DNA of 64,000 nt from Capitulum mitella. Lineage: Eukaryota > Arthropoda > Thecostraca > Pollicipedomorpha > Pollicipedidae. Shown here in pieces: positions 35,801 to 43,500 of this stretch. Both the position numbers and the translations under genes were made by a program. The stretch is taken from assembly GCA_030062745.1 (NCBI GenBank), contig CP099844.1, forward strand, positions 5,485,481 through 5,549,480, in the 5' to 3' direction. How positions within the stretch are numbered: the stretch's first letter is position 1; each line of letters opens with the position of its first letter. The notes beneath the pieces are model-generated. The model did not search any database, was not told the DNA's origin, and was given only the letters and a program-made list of their open reading frames with translations.

Positions 35801-36492
35801 AAGTGGGCCGTGCACGATTTAAAGTTGCCCATCGGACCGCAGCGGCAAATGTTTAGAGCAGACTGAGCGTGTATGACGGTGCGTTGGTTTCCCCAGTTAC
35901 GACCAGCTTTTGGGCTGTGCGACTTCATTGTGTGCTTTCAATTGAAAACTGCGCCCTGTGTCTAGGTCACGATGCGGTGCGAAACGACGCTGTCATGACT
36001 CACCGTGATCGTGGGCGGGCCCCGCTGGGCTCCGGCCGGTCCTCGGCATTAAGCCCTGGTCCCAGGCCGAGGCTAGTGCGTCTTGATGACGTGAGTCAGA
36101 CAGGACGTGGTCCTGGACGTGTGGCCACTCTCCAGCGACTGGAAACGGCGCTCTTCTGTGACCGGCGGCGTCCCTATGAGAAATGCCTTTCCCTGCGAAT
36201 GAATCTGTACAGGGAATCGCTTCCTTGTGACCTGTCCTGGGCTTGCGGAGCGTCACTGCCATGTGAGCTGTTGTGAATCTCTCGGAGGACCTCTCCCCGG
36301 TGACCTGTTCTGGCCCGGCACGGAGCGCCACTCCGCTGTCTGAGGCCGCCCTGTCTCCGCAGGACGGTGGAGCCCCAGTTCGCCTCCACGGCCGGCATGT
36401 TCGGCGCCGCCGCGCTCGTCACCGGCGTCTGCGCCGGGGTCCAGTTCTCGCTGGTGCTCTCCTGGTTCGTGCGCAGCGTGCGGTTCGCGTAG
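8639..36492 (+). CDS. ENT: Equilibrative nucleoside transporter (SLC29/ENT family)
   Basis: Moves nucleosides across membranes by facilitated diffusion (family knowledge; about 11 membrane helices). Common exons: 28083-28164, 29636-29775, 31806-31951, 32295-32380, 33892-34038, 34493-34661, 34919-35040, 35398-35600 and 36363-36492. All have GT-AG ends and agreeing phases. Diagnostic blocks: FVLHGIGTLMPWNMFITA (helix 1), NGVYQNSVYGLAARLP (helix 4), FVTLSVFPTVLA (helix 7), VLCFLTFNATAMIGNL (helix 8), IVLRFAFIPYFVLCN and a GYFSSLGMMY helix. Two N-terminal routes reach helix 1 in the same phase: exon B (21149-21354; 476 residues in total) or exons 8639-8675 plus 15053-15248 (485 residues in total). 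The loop between helices 6 and 7 is short. Family assignment is firm; substrate range and orthology within ENT are not determined. Confidence 0.93.
8676..13990. other. Long 5' ENT intron, no supported gene
   Basis: Contains GTGAC-rich tandem sequence at about 9600-9790, a GC-rich block at 9.78-10.35 kb and a C-run with TTTGCCCCCCC near 12.93 kb that recurs near 49.89, 62.46 and 63.77 kb and may mark the end of a repeat family. An ATG at 9856 with a phase-1 donor at 9886 is a weaker rival to the exon at 8614. Confidence 0.5.
13998..14935 (-). mobile_element. 5'-truncated LINE, reverse transcriptase C-terminal part
   Basis: Uninterrupted frame from about 14935 to stop at 14079. It contains the catalytic YADD box (VSYADDTQLLDS), then KMLGVTIDNSLSWEEHIS, FPHILYCLSVWGG and RVQRVVNFGARIVSG, and ends AASSWNRLPPDI. 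Order and motifs are those of the RT palm/thumb and C-terminus of Jockey/CR1-like elements. It breaks off upstream at an in-frame TAG. The 3' flank has short GTACA repeats, a possible tail. It lies antisense in the ENT intron. Confidence 0.88.
15053..15248 (+). CDS. ENT: ENT N-terminal exon, isoform A
   Basis: Acceptor CGCGTCCAG and donor CAG GAC AG|GTCAGT. It encodes HPFVDPASAPRPLVYTPRDE, then PVKLSPAWEASNVPPEQL and DDEPPQDR, a hydrophilic cytosolic N-terminus. The final QDR directly before helix 1 matches the corresponding place in human ENT1, and a PVKL-PAWE motif is, from memory, usual in insect ENTs. It ends in phase 2, like exon B. Confidence 0.82.
15249..19610. other. ENT intron, G+C-rich; no supported gene
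   Basis: A strongly CpG-rich core at about 17.45-18.4 kb is full of CCG/GCC runs, giving long spurious ORFs on both strands. It could be an extra promoter, but I see no exon with a usable start and matching phase. Confidence 0.5.
19615..20130. repeat. 57-bp minisatellite, about 9 copies
   Basis: Unit GCTGATGTATCCCGGCCTCT followed by a CT-rich half, repeated head to tail with small length changes. Because 57 is a multiple of 3 it produces repeat ORFs on both strands (about 300 and 246 codons). They are low-complexity artefacts inside an ENT intron. Confidence 0.9.
20930..21135. repeat. GTGACC-rich minisatellite upstream of ENT exon B
   Basis: Degenerate units around CAGTGACCGTCGGTC, roughly 35 bp, end about 15 bp before the isoform B start codon, so it lies in its 5' UTR or promoter. 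The same GTGACCGTCGGTC core forms the array in MED17 intron 1. Confidence 0.75.
21149..21354 (+). CDS. ENT: ENT alternative first coding exon, isoform B
   Basis: ATG at 21149 in a good Kozak context (GCGATGG). It encodes an Ala/Gly-rich start, then SQEDLSGSALATPR, DHGRDVAKRIYDQMRLSDVE and EEPVDK, and ends AA|GTGAGT in phase 2. It splices in frame to helix 1. No acceptor is needed, so it looks like a true first exon with its own promoter. It has no similarity to exon 15053-15248. Confidence 0.8.
21944..23154 (+). mobile_element. TTAA-flanked non-autonomous DNA transposon (piggyBac-like ends)
   Basis: About 1.2 kb bounded by TTAA on both sides (21940-21943, 23155-23158). Its ends are CCCTATTCCGGCAGGGG and, inverted, CCCATTCCCGGAGGG, an imperfect terminal inverted repeat. 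No transposase frame. TTAA duplication with CCC...GGG termini is characteristic of the piggyBac superfamily. A diverged inverted relative lies at 55.8-57.0 kb. Confidence 0.72.
23160..26690. other. ENT intron, no supported gene
   Basis: GC-rich at 23.8-25.4 kb, with a 10-bp GACCCCGYCT run near 24.04-24.10 kb and four GGCCCC units near 25.19 kb. ORFs here are composition-driven. Confidence 0.5.
26700..27056. repeat. 76-77-bp minisatellite, nearly 5 copies
   Basis: Blocks TATAAACTGAGCCTGG and GCCAGG-GGGGCAGTCTC recur at about 26707, 26783, 26859, 26936 and 27013. It lies in the ENT intron before the helix 1 exon. Confidence 0.88.
28083..28164 (+). CDS. ENT: ENT exon 2 (helix 1)
   Basis: After acceptor CCGGCAG one base completes K (exon B) or R (exon A), then YFLIYLVFVLHGIGTLMPWN and MFITAKD up to GTGAGT. 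The G-GTL-PWN-FITA pattern is the signature of helix 1. Confidence 0.95.
28571..28636 (+). repeat. GGGGCC hexanucleotide run (9 pure copies, 11 in all)
   Basis: Nine perfect GGGGCC units at 28583-28636, preceded by GGGGCC and GAGGCC. It lies on the sense strand of an ENT intron, about 400 bp after the helix 1 exon. Such a run can form G-quadruplexes. Confidence 0.92.
29636..29775 (+). CDS. ENT: ENT exon 3
   Basis: Encodes YFVDYKLSEKYTGVVSEYAT and FASHIPSVIINWANVF, the extracellular loop and helix 2. The donor GG|GTGAGT is followed directly by an 11-copy CCG run. Confidence 0.93.
29787..29819 (+). repeat. CCG trinucleotide run, about 11 copies
   Basis: Begins about 12 bases after the donor of ENT exon 3. 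Confidence 0.92.
30000..30215. repeat. Short minisatellite, ENT intron 3
   Basis: Four to five imperfect units of about 35-50 bp around GTGACGACCCCGGGTACGTCC, separated by G-rich spacers of variable length. Confidence 0.75.
31806..31951 (+). CDS. ENT: ENT exon 4
   Basis: Encodes RRIIWSLCIITGIFIFTVIM then SSSWPGPFFFTTITSVVILN, helix 3 and the start of helix 4. It begins in phase 2 and ends in phase 1. Confidence 0.93.
32295..32380 (+). CDS. ENT: ENT exon 5 (helix 4)
   Basis: Encodes ANGVYQNSVYGLAARLP and YSGAVVLGS, matching the conserved G-QGS-FGLAG-LP region of ENTs. It ends in phase 0 before GTGCGT. Confidence 0.94.
33801..33935 (+). repeat. 45-bp triplicated splice acceptor of ENT exon 6
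   Basis: CCGCAG occurs with its AG ending at 33801, 33846 and 33891, exactly 45 bp apart. Each is followed by a copy of the exon start (DGNDTFMSDASGV, NMSGTFTSDASAV, NVSGTFT...). Unit length is 15 codons and the frame stays open through all copies. Confidence 0.93.
33892..34038 (+). CDS. ENT: ENT exon 6 (helices 5-6)
   Basis: Starts NVSGTFTALINILS and continues to YYFITALFVLLACFDTYFAL. The third of three tandem acceptors (AG at 33890-33891) best matches family spacing. Use of the upstream AGs at 33846 or 33801 would add 15 or 30 in-frame codons. Confidence 0.92.
34493..34661 (+). CDS. ENT: ENT exon 7
   Basis: Encodes RFYRYHKLKSIRAGSESRG, the cytosolic loop, then FPQLLNVFLVFFVTLSVFPT (helix 7). 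Phase 0 to phase 1. Confidence 0.94.
34919..35040 (+). CDS. ENT: ENT exon 8 (helix 8)
   Basis: Encodes DDSFIVTPKYFAAVLCFLTF and NATAMIGNLMPIFFVA; the CFLTFN core is conserved in human ENT1. Confidence 0.95.
35398..35600 (+). CDS. ENT: ENT exon 9 (helices 9-10)
   Basis: Encodes WLWLPIVLRFAFIPYFVLCN, then a charged loop and WGMSVLLGLTSGYFSSLGMM. It ends AG|GTGAGC in phase 2. Confidence 0.95.
36363..36492 (+). CDS. ENT: ENT last exon (helix 11, stop)
   Basis: Encodes RTVEPQFASTAGMFGAAALV and TGVCAGVQFSLVLSWFVRSV, then stop TAG at 36490-36492. The A-TAG-...-G-..G..FSL pattern is the usual ENT C-terminus. Confidence 0.95.
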
Positions 36493-37433
36493 TGGCCGGC
36501 GGTCCGGACGGAGACGCCCGACTCTGGCCAGCCGGTCCGGCCGGCCGGCGCGCCGTCGCCTGCAGCACACTGGAGGAGCGCTCCACAGCCTTCCCTGCCG
36601 GCGCTCTGCTCGCCAGCGTGGGCCGGTGGCGGCTGAGCCGCGCCGGCCGCTCGCCTCGTGTGGACTCGGCCGGCGAGGCGGCGTCGGCGCCCGCGCGCGG
36701 CGCGACTCCGTAACTGTAGTGCAATTGGGCGTGATGTGGCTTGTGTGCCGGGCGGCGGCCGGCCGGGCCGGAGAGAGACAGAGACTGGGCCGGAGCGGAC
36801 CGGCGCCACCGGCGGCCCGTCCGCCCGCTCCGCAGCCGACGGCGGCCAGCTGATCTCACGGACGCCCAGAGGCCGGCCAGCCGCCGGCCGCGTTGTTTGT
36901 GTTAGCTTGCTAACTGCTAAGTCACGTGACAAGGAGGCGGCCGGCACCGCCGCCGACCGCGTCGTTTCGTTTGGACCCGTGGTGTTTGTAGTGCTTTGGT
37001 CAGTTGGCCGGCACGTTATCCTTTCGGTCACTCAGAGGCTTGTTCGGCTCGTTAATAGCACACGTGCTTTTAGTTTCATTACTTGTCCGGACGGCGGTTT
37101 TGTTTGACGTCCGGAGACGGAGTGAGCGGCTCGGACCGCGAGTGGCCTTTGCGTGTCGGCGCCGCTGTCCGCGGCCCGGCCTGACTCCGCCGAGGCCCAC
37201 GCCCCGCGTTTCTATGGATGTTTGCGTACAGAATACGAGGCGTTTCTACGAACACGCCGTGTATTGGCCGCGCAGGACGCGACCACTGAAAACATACGCG
37301 ATGCGGCAGGATTGGCGACGGCGCAGTAGCGTTTTCCTGCAGGCCCCGGCCGTGCGGATGGACATGATGAGGGCTCGGCGTCACATCACGCGACGCACGG
37401 ACGTCAGATGCTGAGCGGTGAGGGCGGCGGAAG
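36493..37433. other. Intergenic, between convergent ENT and MED17
   Basis: Should hold the 3' UTRs of both genes. I see no canonical AATAAA in either direction close to the stop codons. GC-rich in the left half. Confidence 0.5.
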
Positions 37434-37526
37434 TCACATCATGCTGACCGCGCTGCTCGACAGGCTTGCCATCAGCAGCTCCATTTTGTTGAGGAAGTTG
37501 CGCCCCTCCATTTTGTCCCACTTGAC
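37434..37526 (-). CDS. MED17: MED17 last exon
   Basis: Acceptor TTCGCTGGCAG, then VKWDKMEGRNFLNKMELLMA and stop TGA at 37436-37434. It matches the human C-terminus [20 protein letters not shown]. Confidence 0.95.
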   Translation of the reverse strand, partial: VKWDKMEGRNFLNKMELLMASLSSSAVSMM

Positions 37527-40500
37527 CTGCCAGCGAAGGTCACAGCTCTCAAGTTCTGACACACAACCCGAATTCCGCGCGTCCGGTGAAGCGGTGTATT
37601 CACTGGCACAAGCAAATGTAGTGTTACCATTCCCTAACACAGGCAATGCACCAAGTTGGCAAATAACAGCTGAAAGCTTCAGCTAGACAGCACACAGAAA
37701 ATGCCAGCATACTGATTCATGATGAGCCATGCACGTGAATTCGACTTCCTGGTTCCAGAGACGTGTCACACGAAAACAGTCTTCTCCAAACGGCTAGCCA
37801 AGACAAGCTCCACCCTCCCTCACAGGACCTGCCAGGTAGCTCCCCAGACCAGAGCAATCTTACCCCTTCGCTAAAATCCCCGGCCACCAGCCCCGGCTGG
37901 TGGCCGGGGCCAGCAGTGGCCAGCAGGCCAGCAGCCAGCAGCAGTCAGCTGCGTCGCACCGGCGCAGCTGACTGCTGGCCGGCCGCCCCCGCGACGTCAC
38001 TCGCCTGCCGGAAGGCGCCGCCCAAGTGCTCCCACTTGTGCTCGGTGACCAGCGCCGTGGGGAAGAAGTCCTGGCGGGGCGACTGGGCCACGGCCACCTG
38101 CAGCGTGTCGCCGTGCGGCTGGCACCGGACGGCGATGTAGCAGTGGCCGGCGGGCGCGGCCAGCACGCAGCTGGAGGCGCCGCCGCCGCCGCCGCCCTCG
38201 GCCACGCCGCCGCCCGCCTGGCCGGTGCCGCTGCTGCGCACCGTCCAGCCCAGGATGCGGCCCAGAGCCTGGGCGGCCAGCATGTTGTGCTGCGACACCT
38301 GGCCGCCGAGCCGGTCCCGTCAGAGGCCGATATTCACAGCGGGAGGCGTCACCGCAGCGTGACGCACGTGGGGAATCCAGCTGACCGCGCTACTGACTTC
38401 AGAGGACAGAGACTGGTCCAGCTTACACAGGCGGATAGCCAACAGTGATTCCAGTGATGAAGATTTACACATCGGACTTGACGATTTACAGTGATTTTCA
38501 ATGTTACAGTCTGGAAGACACACAAACACACATCAGCACAACGCACTGCCCTGACCTGACACAGGACGATGTGCTGCACTGACCTGACACAGGATGATGT
38601 ACTGTGCTTACCTGACACCGGGTGATGCACTGTCCTGGCCTGACAAAGGATGATGTACCACATTGCCCTGACATAGGATGATGTGCTGTATCGATCTGAC
38701 GCAGGATGATGTATTGCGCTGATCTGACAGGATGATGTGTCGTACTGACCTGACGTAGGACGATGTGCTGCACTGACCTGACACAGGATGATGTACTGCA
38801 GCTCGGACGAGTCGTAACTCAGAGTCATGACTCGGCCGTCCCGACAAACGCAGCGCAGCGAATCTTCCAGCACGTTGATCAGGAACGTGGTCCGGTGCAC
38901 CGAGTCGTAGCCGTGCGTAACGATGTTCACCTGTGCACCGCGCCGGACACCGTCACGCCCAACGGCCGGTCGCAGTGTCACGGGGGACACCGACACACGG
39001 CCACCCGTCACACCCAGCGGGACCGTCACAATGTCGCACGAACACCAGCAGACAGCACGCAGCTATGCGGGAACAAACTGCCCGTGTCTATTCGGCGGAA
39101 CACACGAGCACGCGACGTTGTCATCAATGAACAGTGATAAGTGGCAGTGCAGCGTACGCGATCAAGCGAAATTTGTGTGAAAACCAGTCCTGCAAGACCA
39201 TTCTACAGGGATTCTCTTTCCCAAATCCACTGATTATGTTAAGACCAGCTGACAAGTGAGTTCTTATTGGGAAACGGCGGGCGATACGCTCGGCAGTGGA
39301 TACCACGCCACATGTTGATCTGCATCGACTTCTTTACGTCTACATTGATTTATCTAAACCTCAATGAGCGTCTCTTATCCACTCCTCCATGCACAGACGG
39401 TTCGATACTGTCTGTCCACTGTTGTGCTGCTGGAGCCCCCACCTTGCAGCACGACTGGGTCGGCGAGTTGACGGAGTTCCAGTGGGTGACGATCAGAGGG
39501 TCCTTGATGTCGCGCGCGCAACTGTCGATGACGAACGCAGTGCGCATGCGCAGCACCACGTGACGAGCCTGCCGAATGATGCTCTCCAGCAAGGTTTCAC
39601 TGCGAGCAGAGTGCATACACAGAAACATCAACGGCGGCAACGGCGTTTTACGTAACAGCCGACAGACCAGCAGGCACACAAGGTAAACAAATCACGTCAT
39701 TCGAATTCCGCGCGACGTTCCGACATTCCGCCGTCGGACATTCCGCGGACATCACATGACGCCAGCGTCCACAGTCCGGCGCAAACCGGCGCGCGCGGGA
39801 CCCTAATCGCAGACCCACCTCTCGACCATTTTGACGAGCTGGGCGCGCGTGGCGGCGCCCGGGCCCGCCTGTCGGCGCCGCTTGCTCATGCCCATCGGCG
39901 CCGAGGCCGGGTGCGGCATGGCGTGGTGCATGTTGCGGTGGTGCACGTGGCGCAGCAGCTGGTGCAGCGAGTGCTCCAGCACGTAGTTGTTGTCGCCGAG
40001 CGGGCCGGCCGGCGGCGGCGGCGGCGGCGGCGGCGCGGCCGCCCCGCGCCGCTCCGGTCTCAGGCTGTGCGCCAGGCCGATCACCAGGTGCATGCCCGGG
40101 AAGATGGTGGACGTGATCTCGTTGCCGATCACCATGTGCGGCAGCTTGGCCTGCAGCTGGACGGCCTCGCGCGCCAGCTGGGCGATCAGCTCCTTGCAGA
40201 AGAGCACGTTCTGGGCGGCCTCGAGCCTGTCGTTCCAGTGCTGCGACTGGGACGCCGCCGGCGCGCCGCCCGACTGAGACAGCCGCGCCGAGCACAGCGT
40301 CTCCTGGTCTGCCATGCACGGCGACGAAAGCAACGGTCAGAGGCCAGCCGGCGGCGTCCCGCCCTCTCTCCCTTCCCGGTAGGACAGGGGCGTCCTTCTC
40401 CGTTTCTCTACCCGGCAAAGCAGCGGCGTCCCCTCCCCCAACCTCTCCCCCGCAGGATCACGGAGCGTATGAGATCCAACAGCCCGGTGCCACACCTACC

Positions 40501-43500
40501 ACTCGCACGCAGCCCCTCACAACAGCAGCAGAGTGATAGCGAGCCGGCGTATCGGCCGCGAGTCGGCAGCAGCTTCAACACCCATACCACACTGCGGAGC
40601 CGCCGTCCAGGCCTATGCAGCAGGCGTCGTTAAGAGCCCCCCCCCGTCCCGTCGGTCGTTGGAGACCGCGGCCTGCCCCGCCAGCCGACGCACCTTTCCT
40701 GATGTACACGTAGATGTAAGCGGTGCCCTGCAGCTCGCTGGGCACGGTGACGATGATGGGTGACGGCGGCGGTCCGCCCGGAGCCGGCGACGTCTGGACC
40801 GCCGCCTGGCCGGCCGCCTCCTCCGCCTTCTTCACTTCGAACGTGCCCGACAGCCAGAACCGCGAGCCCACTGTCGGCCGGGGCACGGCGGCCGGCGGCT
40901 AACGTCAGAGTGCGAACGGCCACGGTACAACGGCCGGCGGCAGGTGGCAGAACAGCGCAGAACAAACCCAGATAGCGATATGATTTTGACTGAGACGAAG
41001 ATTAAGACCAAGTCTTTGCAACAGAGCTAGAGTAAAAAATATGTTTATGGTGTCTCGAATGAATAGAAGTCGGGACGACGTCACAGGCGAGTCTCAAATC
41101 AAATGTCACACCAACGTTACACCCGTAAAAAGAACTACAGTTCTGACAAATGGCCAGTCGTCACCCCGCACACAATGGCTGCAGTTGGGTGACGAAATCA
41201 CTGGGTACCGCAAACAGAAGACTGATCGATGTTGGGCCGCGCTGCAAAACAGCCCCTGGCAGCCGCAGGGCCAGGTAACGATCATTCACCCCAAGGTCCG
41301 CTGTTCATACGCCATTTCTCGCAGCGACAAAGCGAACCTGACTCCAGTGACGCTATCCGGCGCGTATCCATAGGGAATCAGTAGCGGACCGTGAAGACTG
41401 ACATCTTTGTCAGAGCCCGAGCCGCAGACGAACGCAGAACTTTTGCTGCCAACCTCCCCTCATTCTATCTCGAGCATCGTCTTAACCCCTCGGTAATTTA
41501 CAGCACTGCACGCACGGGAACACCACGACATACAGACGGCAGCCGCACCTTGCTTGTAGCTGAGGTCGCCGACGATGTTGTTGCCAACCTTCCTGAGCCG
41601 CCACCTCTGGCGGAGCCGCAGCAGCTCGGTGTAGAAGTCGTTGTTGTTGCGGTTCCGTCGCTGTTCGGCCACGTTCTCGCGCATCCTGTCGGCGCCGTCG
41701 TTGAGGATCTGCGCCGCCGCCGCCAGACCCTGCCGGTCGGCCGGCCGGCCACGGTTCAGGCCAGGGCGGCGCCAGCGACCGCCCGCGGCAGGGGTGCGGG
41801 CAGAGGCCCGGACAGACGCCCGGACAGGCACCGGTGCGATGAGGACGGCTGGAACGGTGGTCACTGAGACGCTGGACGGTGGGAGAGAGACTGGACGGAT
41901 GGCGAGCACTGGGGTAGTGATTTCAGATGGTGAGTGGTGGCCGCCAGTGGTCATCAGTGAGACAGCGACTAGTGGAGCAATGACCGGCAAGCGAGTGGTT
42001 GGTGTGGTAGAGACTGCTGGGATGCTCAAAAATGGCTACGACTAGTGGGAGGGTGGACAATTTGACATCATACGAGGAATTCCGACAACCACTCATGGAA
42101 AAGGCCATGTTGTTCGTACATGTATTTTACAGTGTACGTCAGGGGGGGGGAGGTGTGTGAGCTATATCTGAGCAGCTCAGACCTGAGCCGAGCCCCGGCC
42201 TCAGCTCCAGCCAGCCCACGATCTGTGCCGGCTGGAGCTGAGGTCGGACTGGCCGATCGGTGGCTCGGATATAGCTCACACAGTATCAGCCGGTTAAATT
42301 ATGCTCTGTCACACCAATCAGGCCACTTTCCAGAGCTAAAAAAACGCAATGTCTACAGTCAACCAACGGTGGGCACGTTATTATCAACACTCTTCACGGC
42401 AAAAGGCACCCACTCCTCAAAGGTCGGCTCTATACTAAACCAATACCATGGTGCAGAGCCATGATAAGCAGACTCCGAGCCTACCTCAGCACGGCCCGTA
42501 CCTTCTTTTTGCTGATGACCTGCACGAGCGGCCGCGGCTCGGGGGCGTTCTGTGTGACGCCGTCCAGCACCATGTAGCGCTTGTGGCGCGCTATGCTCAG
42601 CACGTCAGACAGCACGCACACCTCCGTGTAGGCGTCCCTGCGAGCCGGCCGGCGCCGTCAGTCCCCCGGCGGCCACGTCTCAGCGGTGCATGGCGTACAC
42701 ACGGCCTGGTCTAACACAGGACAATTAACACGGGCCACAGCAGAGACGAAACGGAAAACAGGGCAACTCGGAAAAAGACGAAGATATTGGTGCAGAGAAC
42801 GCAGCGTGGGACATTGGTGGCGTGGAGGAGGTCGCCATGTCAAGGGAATAACCAATAAAAATGGCGTTTTGAATGGAGGAAAAGTTTTGCTTAAGGGTGT
42901 AACAATACAACAAACGCGGTCACAGTGCTATCAAACACAACGCGAGCATTTCCACGTCACAGGTACTGCGATTCCAAAGCTAAAATGCCCCCAGCAGCGA
43001 CCGGCGGGGTGGATGGGCGGTGGCGACGCCTGGAGACGGGCTTAGTAACTAATGACTGGTGGATGTGGCGTGACGCGGGCGGCGGCCAGCTGATCCTTTC
43101 GATTTAATGTCTTGTGTTTTTTATGATTATCATACCGAATTATATACAGCAAATTTATAGAGACATTTTGATTTAAGAATTTTATTCTTTTGCACCGATC
43201 TAACCACAAAACATATTTTGTTATATGCCATGATTTCTGAAAATACATGTTATGTTATGTTACAAACTACGCTCTACACTGCATTGAAGCTAAAATCAAA
43301 TGCCAAGTTCTCAACCAGCATCAGCTTACCATTTCAAAGACAAGTTACACGGTCTCGATCCCAGTCCCAACAGGCAGCCGTTCGGCGGCCGTCGGCGGCC
43401 GACGTACCGTATCTTGTTGCGCACGCTCTCCCAGGGCCAGGTCGGCTGCTGGAAGGAGGTGACCTGCTGGTCGGCGTCCGTGTCCGCCGCCGCCGCCGCC

